Origin: Dehalococcoidia bacterium
Lineage (GTDB): Bacteria > Chloroflexota > Dehalococcoidia > SM23-28-2
Direction of reading: 5' to 3'
Assembly (NCBI GenBank): GCA_030615765.1
Contig: JAUWYP010000001.1
Span: 1-64,000, forward strand
Length of the DNA: 64,000 nt
The translations under genes and the position numbers were made by a program. Shown one piece after another: positions 26,001-35,002 of this stretch. A model generated the notes under the pieces. That model searched no databases and had not been told where the DNA came from. It saw only the letters and a program-made list of their open reading frames with translations. Each line of letters starts with the position of its first letter. Position 1 is the stretch's first letter.

Positions 26001-27819
26001 TCTGCCCCCCCTCTGTACAGTTACCAAGACCGTGTACTCGGGGTCTTAGCCAGAGCCCCGAAGCTCCGAGACCGGCCCGTCGTCCGACGACCCGGTTGCC
26101 GGCCACGGTGTCCACTACGTCAACGAACAGGTCGGTTACAGCCTCGGGTAGTCCCGGCCCGCCTTTGCCGTAGACCTCCCACGTTCTCAACAAGCACCTG
26201 TTGAACTCTTCTCCTATGGCGCCGATGGGATACCCGTTGTGATAGATGAAATAGGCGGACGGACGGTCACCAACGGATTGGAGTCGCAGCTCTACCTCAT
26301 CACCGGGGGATACTTCAGTGCTGAGGTATTCCTGTATGGCCAACACATCGGAGCTGAGCGACGGCCAACCTGGTGGCTCCGAACATGCCGAGTCTCGCCC
26401 TTGGACCTCCATCTCCGTAACGTTCCCCCCGGAGCGCCTCATCCATCGACCCAAATCCCTTTGCAGGAAGTATCCGGAGGTGGGTGGTGGTGAAACGTGA
26501 AACAACTCCTTGCGGGACCTGGTTAACCCGACAAACACAACGCGGCATTCTTCGGGAAGGTCTTCCGCTATCGATGCGGCCTTGTACATTTCTTCGGGTT
26601 CGACGGCCAGCGCCACACAATCGAACTCACGTCCCTTGGCACGATGGATTGTTGAAACCACGAGGCCACCGGATCTCCCGGGTGCCGACAGGTCGTCGGG
26701 CACAACGCCGACCTTGACATTCTGCCAGAGTCGATGAACGTCGAGATGGCGGCCGCCACTCCTCTCAATTCGCTTGAGGAGATCCCAAGCCTCTTCGCTG
26801 CCGACATCTGGGCACTGGGCATCCCGTAGCGCGGAGCGGCTGAGGTGATCGGAAGTAATGCCCCGAAGAGCTACGCCGATCCACCTCGGAAGCGCACGGT
26901 CGGTGGCTTCGCGCTGGAGCGAGTGGGGCACACCCAGTCTCCACAGCTCTCGCGAAATCAGGAGGGCATCGACGTTTCGTCTGGTGAGTATCGCCGTCCT
27001 TCGGTGATCGGTCGTCAACCGCGGGTAGGCTGATCCGATACCGCCGAGGGAGAGGAGACTAAGAACGGTGTCGACTAGACGGTCGAATATCTTGTCGTAG
27101 TCTATTTCGCCCTCACTCAGGAACTCGCGGTCTTGGCCGAGAAGCGCTGGCGCTGCCCACATCGCCGTCGCGGCGGGGCTTTCGGCGTCCGTGCGTTTGT
27201 TCTCTGTGAGGATTCGCTCTTGTAGCTCGTCACGCATCCGGTCACGCAGCCATTTCACTAGGGTCCACGGCGTCTCCTTAGGTCCGTCGACCACGAAAGA
27301 GAAGATGCCTTGGGCCGGATCGCCGAAAAGAGTGAATCCGCCGTCCACGGCGTGGAGGATCGATTGGGTCAGTCTAACGCGTTCTCCAACGACATCTTGT
27401 ATTTCGTCTACTAGGACATGCTTGAACCGGGCCAGGTAGTCCTGCGCCCCCTCGTCGACGGTGATCCATCTGGTCGCCCGCTTGATCCGTCCGAGGTACC
27501 CTTCGTGTTCCCACGGTCCACCGGGTTGGGTATCAGACAGAAGCCGAGTCGCGAATGAGTCAAACGTAACGGCACGAACGTAGGCAGCGTTGCCGCCAGC
27601 CTTCGCGAGGCGATCTCTCAACTCCGCTACGGCGGCCCGCGAGAAACTCAACACCAGAAGCTCGCCCCCCGGCTTCAACCCCATGTTCTCGACGAGATGG
27701 ATCATTCTCGCAATGAGGGTGTGCGTCTTGCCGGTCCCCGGCGAGGCCAACACCAGTTGGTGGGAATCCGGCGGGGCCTCGGCTACGGCGCGCTGCTCGT
27801 CCGTAAGGGACAAAGTCAA
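25990..27819 (-). CDS. UvrD-family SF1 helicase of the defence island
   Basis: A 609-residue helicase. Motifs: LTDEQRAVAEAP (Q motif), LASPGTGKTHTLIAR (Walker A, about residue 25), AVTFDSFATRL, HVLVDEIQDVVGERV (Walker B), LFGDPAQGIF, VSTIHRAKGREFDCVAL (motif V) and VVFVGLTRSRKELFHV (motif VI). The true start is TTG at 27819, which overlaps the upstream stop as TTGA and has GAGGAGA before it; the open frame continues 580 bases further 5' but that part only shadows the neighbouring gene. Not part of canonical DISARM; possibly GajB-like in role. Confidence 0.86.
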   Translation of the reverse strand: MTLSLTDEQRAVAEAPPDSHQLVLASPGTGKTHTLIARMIHLVENMGLKPGGELLVLSFSRAAVAELRDRLAKAGGNAAYVRAVTFDSFATRLLSDTQPGGPWEHEGYLGRIKRATRWITVDEGAQDYLARFKHVLVDEIQDVVGERVRLTQSILHAVDGGFTLFGDPAQGIFSFVVDGPKETPWTLVKWLRDRMRDELQERILTENKRTDAESPAATAMWAAPALLGQDREFLSEGEIDYDKIFDRLVDTVLSLLSLGGIGSAYPRLTTDHRRTAILTRRNVDALLISRELWRLGVPHSLQREATDRALPRWIGVALRGITSDHLSRSALRDAQCPDVGSEEAWDLLKRIERSGGRHLDVHRLWQNVKVGVVPDDLSAPGRSGGLVVSTIHRAKGREFDCVALAVEPEEMYKAASIAEDLPEECRVVFVGLTRSRKELFHVSPPPTSGYFLQRDLGRWMRRSGGNVTEMEVQGRDSACSEPPGWPSLSSDVLAIQEYLSTEVSPGDEVELRLQSVGDRPSAYFIYHNGYPIGAIGEEFNRCLLRTWEVYGKGGPGLPEAVTDLFVDVVDTVAGNRVVGRRAGLGASGLWLRPRVHGLGNCTEGGQNVV

Positions 27820-30800
27820 GGGGAAGTCTCCTCGGCGACGCCCGGCTTCCACAGGTCCTCGAACTGAGTGAATGCCAGAGCGCCGCCGTAGTTGATGATG
27901 TTGTCTTCGACGTTGACGATCAGGCATGTGTCTTTGCCACCGTTCAAAGGACCACGCAGACCGCGACCGATCATCTGCTGGTAGAGCGCGGGGCTGTACG
28001 TCGGCCTGGCCACGTAGATTGCCCGAACCTGAGGGGCATCGAAGCCGGTCGTGAGGACGTTGAAGTTCGTGAGTACCTGTATGCTGCCCTTCTTGAATTC
28101 TTCGATGTAGTAGCGTCGGGCGCCGGACTCGAGCTGCCCCCATATGGCGGCGGCGGACAATCCTTCCATCCGCAAGAGTGCCGCCATGGTCTGGGCGTGG
28201 TCGACCGAAGCTCCGAAGAGGAGTACGGGCCAATCGCGGTCGAGGCTCGTGATAGACTTGAGCAACATGTCGTTTCGCGATGTGTCCTGTCCGAGGCGTT
28301 CCGTGACGGATGCCGGGAGACGATTCAGTTTCTCCAGTTCCGCAAGTTCGCTCTCGGACAGCGACACATCCGAGCCGGAGAGGAGCGCAGGCTCGACCCA
28401 CGCCAGCACCCTCATTTCCTGCAGCGTCCTATAGCGCTTGTCTACAGGTGCATCGATGGCGTCTAGCCGCCTTCCCTGGAAGCGCCTGATAAGCCTCATT
28501 GTCTCGTCTTCCCCCCCCCTGAAGGGTGTGGCAGTGAGACCGATGAGAGGACATCTGTCGCGGCCTCGTCCCAGACCGAGCCAGTCCAATACCTTTGTGT
28601 ACGATGTCTCGGTAGCCCCATGAGCCTCATCGATGACCACGCAGGCGGCGTCGTCGAGCCAGTCGTATTCGGGCGCACCGATGCATCCTTGGAGTTTCTG
28701 GATCGTGGCGACGACGAGGTGGGTGCCCTCTGTGAACTGAGTGGTTTCGTTTGACGACCAAAGGCGGCTGATTCGAAGCCTATGCCGCGGCCCAAAGGAC
28801 CGCCAAATCTCGCTCCACGACTGAACGGCTTGCTCGCACAATTCGTCACTCTGAGCGATCCAGAGAATGGGTCCGGAGAGGACGTGGCCGCGTTCTACGA
28901 ACTTGGTGATCGCTTCGGCGCACACTCTTGTTTTGCCCGCTCCCGTCGGAAGGGAAAGGACCCCTCGGCGCTCGCTCTCGGCCTGAAGCAATTCTTGAAT
29001 GCGCGCAGCCGATTCCTGCTGGAAAGCATGGAGAGGGGGAAGGTCCGGGGGCCCCTCGACGTGCATGATGGCCGCCCTGCGCCTCGATTCGAAGCCTGCA
29101 AACTCAGCTGCGAATCCCAGGGTCTTGACGAAGGCCTTTGCGTGGCGGCTGCCGGCCCAGCTAGGAGGGGGATCCAGTCCCGCCTCCTGCAGTTCGCTCC
29201 TGAATTCGTGGAGCGTATCGACACCGTAGACGGATAGGGCAAGATCCGCCAATTGCGCAGGACTTGGTGTACCGCCTATCCTCTCCTCCACGCTCCGCAG
29301 GAGACCCGTGGGAAGGCGCCGCATGATAGCCTCCGACCCGATGAGCTCCAGCAGCTTCTCGGATGGTGATCCCAGCTCCCTGATCCTGCGCACAAGATCC
29401 CGCTTCTCAAGGGACCTTATGTAGTTGAGGGCTTCGTCTCGTTCCTCCAGCGTGAGCTGGATATTCAGTTCGTGACAGACACGACCTAAGACGTCATCCT
29501 CAGGAAGCGTGTCTCTGTAGTATATGCACCCCTCAAGAGGGGGGACGAAATCTCTCTCTTCGCCGTACTTGCCGTCGGAAGTGAGGACCTCGAGACGGAC
29601 GGACGAGCAAGGAACGAGGAGTAGATCGGCACCGCCGTCTTTCAGGTGCGGCGCGAGACTGGGATAGCGGTCGATGATCCTTGTGCGCTCTCCGTTTTCG
29701 TCTGCCTCGACGGTCGTCGTTATCGCCTGCCCGGAAGGAACAAGTTGCCATCTCTCCGCCATGAGGCGTGCATCGCTGCTTGCGGGAACCAGCAAGCTCG
29801 CCCTGCCCGCCAAGGTCAGCGCCGTGAACTCTGCAGCATCGCTGACCACCGTCACATCTTGCGGCGGAAAGGAGTCGCGGTCCTGCCCGACGCGGCATCT
29901 CAGAAGCCCGGGAGGCGAGTGTCCAGCTCGGCATATCTGCGAATAGAACTCCCCAAGGAGTCTGTCGTCATCCATGGTTCCGGCGGTTTCGAGGGCTTTG
30001 GATACCTGCTCCGGGGTGAGTTCTCCCATCTCCGAAGGGAGGCTCAGTCTTTCGGCGACTTTGGCGGAGCACTGCGCCACCGGGAAAACGGATGACCACT
30101 TCGCGAGCGCTGGCCCGACACATGCCGATACGGGCCGGTAGCCGAGCGAGGTGCCGAGTCGGCCCTCACGGAGTAGCACCCAGTCCACGGGCGAAGGGAA
30201 TTCTAGCGTCGGGTACACGTCCCAGCGGGTTGTGTGAGACATGTGCCAGGGGTCGGCTCCGGCCTGCGTTGCCAACAGGGCATGCGTGAAGCACGCCCTC
30301 CCCTCTTCACTCAAATTGAAGATAGGCTTCAGTGGGCCGGGGATCGATTCCTCGGAAAACCGCAGATAGGATGACGCGGGCATACTACTGTGGTCGGGTA
30401 GCGAAGCGACATAGGCTTTTCTAGCCTCATCCGTGTAGGTCTGAAACCAGGGCGCATCCTTGCTTCCGTACCCGGGAGATGGGCTGCCGACTGCGCCCAT
30501 TCGCTTTATCAGTTCCAGTTCTTGTGCGTGGAAATCCGTGTCGATGGTGGCGCTGGCATCTCTGCTGCCGTCGGCGGGAACGACGGGTCCGGGCAACAGC
30601 ACTTTGTCTATGCCCGCATAGCGTCCGTCGAGGTTTCTCACATTGAGCGTTCCTTTGACGTCCCTCCGCAGGAGTTCTTCGGCACGGTCGATGTGGATCT
30701 CTCGAACGAGTGACCAGAGGTGGTCCCAATCGGCCGCGGTGAAGTCTCGTTCGTCGCTCCTAACAACCAGATCCTCCAGCTCGGACGAGGCGTCGATTTC

Positions 30801-32492
30801 CGAGATCCCGAGGTCGGCGACGGCCTCGCGAACATTAGGCAACTCGACCACTTTCGGATGGACCACCTTCAGGTTGCCTTCGAGGTCTCGCTCGTCTCTG
30901 GCGAGGAACACCGTGCCGGGAATTGGCTCGACCATGTCTCCGTGCTGGTCGAGAACGATCTTGGCCTGTTCGACTCCCTCTCGGTCGCATTTCTCCTCGG
31001 CCAGGACGATGTGAGCACCCGCTCTAATGGCTGCAGCCGACGCCTCGGCGGAGCCGTCCTGCACGAGTATCTCCAGCCACTCTTTGACGGGCACCGCGCA
31101 TCTGCCCTTGAGTGTGAAGAGGCGCTCCACTCGTGAACGACGGCTTGTGGTCTCGACAGACGGATGGCACCAGTCGTCGGGGCTGCGGGAGTAGCCGAAC
31201 CACGCGTCCAGAGCCTCCGGTGTGACTCCCTCGGGGTGAAGGTTGATTTCGTCCGGTCTCCTGAGTTTGTGGCTGGCGTCGGGAATACAGGGATGGTCTC
31301 TTGCCTTGTCATAGACGAGAGACGTAATCAAGTCGTCTGCCCAATTGGGTGCCTCACGCCCACGGGCCGGCATCGCATCCAGTACGGCCCCCGGGTCGGC
31401 CGGGTCGACGAGGCATTGGAGATTCTCCAACACAAGCCGCGCCGCTTCGTCCAGCAACTCCCGATTGAACGGTCCATCGAGGAGGCTCTTTCGGTCCTCG
31501 TTCAGTTTCCACGGGGCGTTGACTATGCCCGAGAGAGTGGTCTCGTATTCTGTTGGGAAGAAGGCCCAGAAACGACCCCGTGTAAGCCGTCCGCCGAGCC
31601 GGAAAGCCCAGAGGATTGGTATTACATCTCGACCTGCAAGCTCGCCCGCCTGAGCTTTGGCCGCTTCCGAGGGGGTGTGTTCCTTGTGGAAGATGCGCCA
31701 ACGCTGCTCCTCGGTGCCGGACTTCAGCACCACATTCTCGTCGTCTTTCGCCACCTCGACGGTGCGCGTTGCCCGGCTTTCTAGGTCGCGGAGAACCAGT
31801 GCACCGACGTGGGGTGAGAAGAGAAGAAACTCGGCGGGGAACTCTTCTATGTCACTCGACAGCCAGCCCGCCGACCCCGGCTCTCTAGGCAGTTTCACCA
31901 CCGTGTCCGCCCAACTCATCAGTTCGCGAAGGAGTGGGTCGCCCTCCGCAGCGGCGGCGGGGTTGATGGGAGTGGCCAAGCGCAACGTCGGTGTAGGTGT
32001 GTCTTGAATCTCGGGAAGGGCTTCGTAGATTCGCTGTGCCGAGAGCTCCGAGTCAAACCCGAACGACCCCGTCCGACTATAGAATTCCGGTTTGTTGGTG
32101 ACTCCGAGTACAGACTTGAATCCGAGGCCGAATCGCCCGATCTCAGAGCCCCGCTTGACGGATAGATAGGCGCCGAGTATGGCGTCGACACCTTCCTTGG
32201 ACACGGGTACGCCTTCGTTCGCGCAGTACAGCGCGTTGGGTGCAAGAACGACCTCGATGCGTCTCCCGGGACAAGAGATCATAGCATCCGCGCCGTTTTG
32301 AACGAGCTCGAATATCTGTCGTCGGCCGTAGCCGCCCTCCGCTGTGGCCCTCTCGAAGTTTGCATGCTCTTCGACAAGCCGAGGTCGTGCCTTGTAGGCG
32401 GCAATCCACTCCCCCGCACTTAGCCGAACGTGGCTTTCGATCTCTGACGAGGTAGCCCACGCTCCCGGGTCGAAGTCGCGTTCCTTATTCAC
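27816..32492 (-). CDS. Giant GHKL (sacsin-like) ATPase fused to DEAH helicase
   Basis: A 1558-residue protein starting at GTG 32492 behind GGAGGTGAAGCG; a longer frame to 32531 lacks such a site. Residues ~50-150 form an Hsp90/sacsin-type ATPase (IFELVQNGADAM, YCANEGVPVS, IGRFGLGFKSVLGV). A long middle region of unknown fold follows. The last ~450 residues form an SF2 helicase: LSLPTGAGKTRVCAEA, VVIDEAHGATE, LIGLTATPFRG, NVLTTGFDAPQVRAIYVARPT and YQQMIGRGLRG. First gene of the six-gene operon. It probably senses or remodels invading DNA; the exact activity is unknown. Confidence 0.85.
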   Translation of the reverse strand: MNKERDFDPGAWATSSEIESHVRLSAGEWIAAYKARPRLVEEHANFERATAEGGYGRRQIFELVQNGADAMISCPGRRIEVVLAPNALYCANEGVPVSKEGVDAILGAYLSVKRGSEIGRFGLGFKSVLGVTNKPEFYSRTGSFGFDSELSAQRIYEALPEIQDTPTPTLRLATPINPAAAAEGDPLLRELMSWADTVVKLPREPGSAGWLSSDIEEFPAEFLLFSPHVGALVLRDLESRATRTVEVAKDDENVVLKSGTEEQRWRIFHKEHTPSEAAKAQAGELAGRDVIPILWAFRLGGRLTRGRFWAFFPTEYETTLSGIVNAPWKLNEDRKSLLDGPFNRELLDEAARLVLENLQCLVDPADPGAVLDAMPARGREAPNWADDLITSLVYDKARDHPCIPDASHKLRRPDEINLHPEGVTPEALDAWFGYSRSPDDWCHPSVETTSRRSRVERLFTLKGRCAVPVKEWLEILVQDGSAEASAAAIRAGAHIVLAEEKCDREGVEQAKIVLDQHGDMVEPIPGTVFLARDERDLEGNLKVVHPKVVELPNVREAVADLGISEIDASSELEDLVVRSDERDFTAADWDHLWSLVREIHIDRAEELLRRDVKGTLNVRNLDGRYAGIDKVLLPGPVVPADGSRDASATIDTDFHAQELELIKRMGAVGSPSPGYGSKDAPWFQTYTDEARKAYVASLPDHSSMPASSYLRFSEESIPGPLKPIFNLSEEGRACFTHALLATQAGADPWHMSHTTRWDVYPTLEFPSPVDWVLLREGRLGTSLGYRPVSACVGPALAKWSSVFPVAQCSAKVAERLSLPSEMGELTPEQVSKALETAGTMDDDRLLGEFYSQICRAGHSPPGLLRCRVGQDRDSFPPQDVTVVSDAAEFTALTLAGRASLLVPASSDARLMAERWQLVPSGQAITTTVEADENGERTRIIDRYPSLAPHLKDGGADLLLVPCSSVRLEVLTSDGKYGEERDFVPPLEGCIYYRDTLPEDDVLGRVCHELNIQLTLEERDEALNYIRSLEKRDLVRRIRELGSPSEKLLELIGSEAIMRRLPTGLLRSVEERIGGTPSPAQLADLALSVYGVDTLHEFRSELQEAGLDPPPSWAGSRHAKAFVKTLGFAAEFAGFESRRRAAIMHVEGPPDLPPLHAFQQESAARIQELLQAESERRGVLSLPTGAGKTRVCAEAITKFVERGHVLSGPILWIAQSDELCEQAVQSWSEIWRSFGPRHRLRISRLWSSNETTQFTEGTHLVVATIQKLQGCIGAPEYDWLDDAACVVIDEAHGATETSYTKVLDWLGLGRGRDRCPLIGLTATPFRGGEDETMRLIRRFQGRRLDAIDAPVDKRYRTLQEMRVLAWVEPALLSGSDVSLSESELAELEKLNRLPASVTERLGQDTSRNDMLLKSITSLDRDWPVLLFGASVDHAQTMAALLRMEGLSAAAIWGQLESGARRYYIEEFKKGSIQVLTNFNVLTTGFDAPQVRAIYVARPTYSPALYQQMIGRGLRGPLNGGKDTCLIVNVEDNIINYGGALAFTQFEDLWKPGVAEETSP

Positions 32493-32591
32493 CGCTTCAC
32501 CTCCACTGCGACCCGCTCCTTGCGACACCACGACAAGTGAGATCCGGTGATCCGTCGCACGGAATCAACGGATACGGCGGAGACGCATCGG

Positions 32592-32674
32592 ATTGTACTA
32601 TATTTTCGCGCCTTGGGGAAAGTCCAGCCTAGTTGACCGAATATGCTTGACTGCTGAGGCCCTTTCGTACTAAT
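32592..32674. promoter_or_regulatory. Divergent promoter region of the defence island
   Basis: On the minus strand TACAAT (32592-32597) faces the helicase operon. On the plus strand TACTAAT (32668-32674) precedes the methyltransferase ATG (32686) by 11 bases, so that mRNA would be nearly leaderless. TTGACT (32647-32652) is a possible but short-spaced -35. Confidence 0.4.
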
Positions 32675-32685
32675 GTGCGTTCGAG

Positions 32686-33768
32686 ATGGAGTACACTTTC
32701 ATAGACCTCTTCTGTGGAGCGGGCGGGTTGACCGCTGGCTTCGTGGAGGCCGGTATGCGCCCCGTGCTCGCTGTGGAAGTGGATCCGGACGCGGCGGCTA
32801 CATACAGAGCGAATCACGGCGATCACGTTCTAGAAAGACTTATTGAACATGTCTCAAATGAGGAGCTTCCCTCCGCCGACATTGTGATAGGTGGCCCGCC
32901 CTGTCAGGGCTTCTCTCCTCTCGGCAGAATGAGCGGCGGCGGCGCGAACGTCGTTCTGAACGGCCTCTGGATGGACTTCGCCCGCGTCGTAGAACGGGTG
33001 AGGCCGAAGGCGTTCGTACTCGAAAACGTTCCGCAGTTTCTCAGATCGCAGGAATTCGCCGCGCTTCGGAACCTTGCCGATGGGCTTGGCTACACAGTCA
33101 AGCCTTGGGTACTCAACTCCGTCGACTTCGGCGTTCCGCAAAAGCGCCGACGCTGCGTTATCGTGGCGTCGAGACTCGGCTCTCCGATGCCGCCTGACCC
33201 GGTCTCGGCGTTCGCGGCAACTGTCTACCAGGCAATTGGCGACTTGCCGCAGCCGAGCGGAAAGGGCGAAAGGATGGCTCGAGGTATCGTTACATCGGGT
33301 TTGGATCTGCATTTCACAAGAAGCCCGACGCCCCAGTCGCTCCAAAGGTATCGGTTGATTCCATCGGGAGGCAATCGCTTCGACCTTGTTAGGCGCGCCC
33401 CTGACTTGGCGCCTCGTTGCTGGCTCGACAAGCCCACGGGAAGCACCGATGTCTTTGGGAGACTGCGCTGGCACGAGCCGGCACTAACGATCAGAACCGA
33501 ATTCTTTAAGCCCGAAAAGGGGCGCTACTTGCACCCTTCTGACGATCGGCCCATCACTCATCTGGAAGCTGCATTGTTGCAGACCTTCGACTTCGACTAC
33601 GGATGGAGCGGTTCGAAGATATCTTGCGCTCGCCAAATCGGCAACGCGGTTCCGCCGGCGCTTGCCAGGTCGATCGCGATCAGTCTCCAAAAGCTCTTGG
33701 ACGATCGGCGTCCGGGACGAAGGATCGGGCGGCGAGCGACCCGCTCGGCAGCCGTCGGCGCTCACTAG
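32686..33768 (+). CDS. DNA cytosine-5 methyltransferase (DrmMII-like)
   Basis: A 360-residue m5C methyltransferase. Motif I FIDLFCGAGGLTAGF, motif IV GGPPCQGFSPLGR with the catalytic Cys (about residue 76), motif VI FVLENVPQF, motif VIII PQKRRRCVIV and motif X QIGNAVPPALA are all present. In class 2 DISARM a cytosine methyltransferase marks host DNA as self; that role is inferred here from the divergent drmA/drmB operon. The downstream glycosylase is close (41 bases). The recognition site is unknown. Confidence 0.92.
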   Translation: MEYTFIDLFCGAGGLTAGFVEAGMRPVLAVEVDPDAAATYRANHGDHVLERLIEHVSNEELPSADIVIGGPPCQGFSPLGRMSGGGANVVLNGLWMDFARVVERVRPKAFVLENVPQFLRSQEFAALRNLADGLGYTVKPWVLNSVDFGVPQKRRRCVIVASRLGSPMPPDPVSAFAATVYQAIGDLPQPSGKGERMARGIVTSGLDLHFTRSPTPQSLQRYRLIPSGGNRFDLVRRAPDLAPRCWLDKPTGSTDVFGRLRWHEPALTIRTEFFKPEKGRYLHPSDDRPITHLEAALLQTFDFDYGWSGSKISCARQIGNAVPPALARSIAISLQKLLDDRRPGRRIGRRATRSAAVGAH

Positions 33769-33809
33769 AGCGAGCCGCCGGCCATGAGGATGCACTCTTG
33801 GGAAAGGGG

Positions 33810-34478
33810 ATGGCCCCCAAGGTCCGTCGCTTTCGGCGCGCCGCGCTAAGAGCTTGCCGGCTGCACGCGCGCCCTTTTCCGTGGCGCCAGACGAAAGACC
33901 CTTACGCCGTCCTCGTCGGGGAGATTCTGCTTCAGCGAACTCGGGCGGAGAACGTGGCAGACGTCTTCCGGAGTTTCACAGCGAGATGGCCCGACTATAG
34001 GGCGCTCTCCGATGCCAGTGTCGGGAGTGTTGAGTCCATCATTCGGCCGCTTGGTCTCCCAAAGCGGGCAGTTGAACTACGGAAGCTCGCTCGAGAGCTG
34101 GTTCGTATCGGGCGGATACCTTTGGACCCATCGGAACTCGAACGGCTCCCCGGTGTCGGTCCATACGTATCTCATGCGGTACCAGTATTCGCAGGTCGAC
34201 GGAATCTTCCCCTTGTCGACTGGGTGATTGCTCGTGTCCTCCGCCGCTACTTTGGCCTGAGGGTCGAAGGCAGGCCGAACGCTGATGCTGAGCTTTGGAA
34301 GCTGTCCGCCGATATTGCGAGGCCGGGACGAGCAAGGGAAGTCTGGATCGGAACTCTCGACCTCGCGGCGGCCGTCTGCAAACCTCGGCCGCTGTGTGAC
34401 GAGTGTTCCCTTCGATCTAGTTGCTGTTACGCTCGCGAGCTAAGGCCCGGCCTACGTCGTAGCTCGAGACTTGACTGA
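33810..34478 (+). CDS. HhH-GPD DNA glycosylase, G/T-mismatch (MIG-like) type
   Basis: A 222-residue MutY/endonuclease III-family glycosylase. The helix-hairpin-helix is LERLPGVGPYVSHAV, the catalytic Asp lies in LVDWVIARVLRRYFG, and a C-terminal cluster CKPRPLCDECSLRSSC can bind 4Fe-4S (spacing C-x5-C-x2-C-x5-C, one shorter than usual). The residue after PGVGP is Tyr, which aligns with the Tyr of the archaeal T:G mismatch glycosylase MIG and not with the Lys of endonuclease III or the Ser of MutY. Located behind the m5C methyltransferase, it probably repairs T:G mismatches left by deaminated 5-methylcytosine. ATG 33810 has GGAAAGGGG upstream. Confidence 0.84.
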   Translation: MAPKVRRFRRAALRACRLHARPFPWRQTKDPYAVLVGEILLQRTRAENVADVFRSFTARWPDYRALSDASVGSVESIIRPLGLPKRAVELRKLARELVRIGRIPLDPSELERLPGVGPYVSHAVPVFAGRRNLPLVDWVIARVLRRYFGLRVEGRPNADAELWKLSADIARPGRAREVWIGTLDLAAAVCKPRPLCDECSLRSSCCYARELRPGLRRSSRLD

Positions 34479-34551
34479 CGTCCCGTTGAATGCGGGCTCG
34501 CTTGACAGCCCGACTGCAACTGAACTGAAGGTTGCCTCGGTGTCGGCCTTG
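34479..34551. other. Start of a ~520-base gene-poor gap
   Basis: Between the glycosylase (ends 34478) and the RecB-like nuclease (starts 35003) the only plausible gene is the small minus-strand frame at 34552-34755. The rest (34479-34551 and 34756-34967) shows nothing I can support. Confidence 0.4.
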
Positions 34552-34755
34552 CTACTCCTCTCTGCGCTTCCTCAGCCGCATGGCTGTTTCTACGTCTTGG
34601 TCGAGCACAAACATTCGACAGATTACTCTCCAGCCCAGAATGCCGAAGCTGCTTCTGAATATTCGCTTCACATCGGAGGCAGTTGCCGCAGCCTTTAGTT
34701 CGACGGCCACCCTCCGTGCCAGCTCGATGCGCTCCTCCAGCGGCTCCTCTGCCAT
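34552..34755 (-). CDS. Possible 67-residue helical protein
   Basis: From ATG 34755 with GGAG 8 bases upstream, the frame reads AEEPLEERIELARRVAVELKAAATASDVKRIF, then FGILGWRVICRMFVLDQDVETAMRLRKRREE. The amphipathic charged pattern looks protein-like and the frame is antisense to nothing recognisable. No family is recognised; it could be a regulator or toxin/antitoxin-size protein of the island. Confidence 0.4.
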   Translation of the reverse strand: MAEEPLEERIELARRVAVELKAAATASDVKRIFRSSFGILGWRVICRMFVLDQDVETAMRLRKRREE

Positions 34756-34967
34756 TCTACCAACTCCAGCAGCCAACGCTAACGGAGGCAGTTGATCCTG
34801 AAGCATGTTACCGCTCAGGTACGGGCCCGTGCAAGTCGCGAGCTGCGAGTCGGGCAGCAATGGCCACTTGAAGGGTTTCGCACAATGGAGGTTGTGGGTC
34901 TCACGGGGCCTCAAGTGGGATCGGCTGCCACAAGCTCTGACCTACTCGGAGCGGCCTAGCCTCGCGC

Positions 34968-34995
34968 TTGCCTGCGATCGTAAGCGTGGTATCAT
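34968..34995 (+). promoter_or_regulatory. Promoter of RecB-like nuclease, leaderless
   Basis: TTGCCT (34968-34973), 16-base spacer, extended -10 TGG-TATCAT (34990-34995). The predicted start is at 35002-35003, which is the ATG. Confidence 0.55.
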
Positions 34996-35002
34996 CATCT
35001 CG

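Noticed and set aside
27820-28401. 5' extension of the UvrD frame (about 190 residues)
   Set aside because: It is antiframe shadow of the giant ATPase-helicase gene, rich in Arg/His/Pro, and the coupled TTG at 27819 with GAGGAGA is a better start.
34532-34795. 87-residue plus-strand frame
   Set aside because: Antisense to the small minus-strand frame 34552-34755, which has the more protein-like sequence and a ribosome site.
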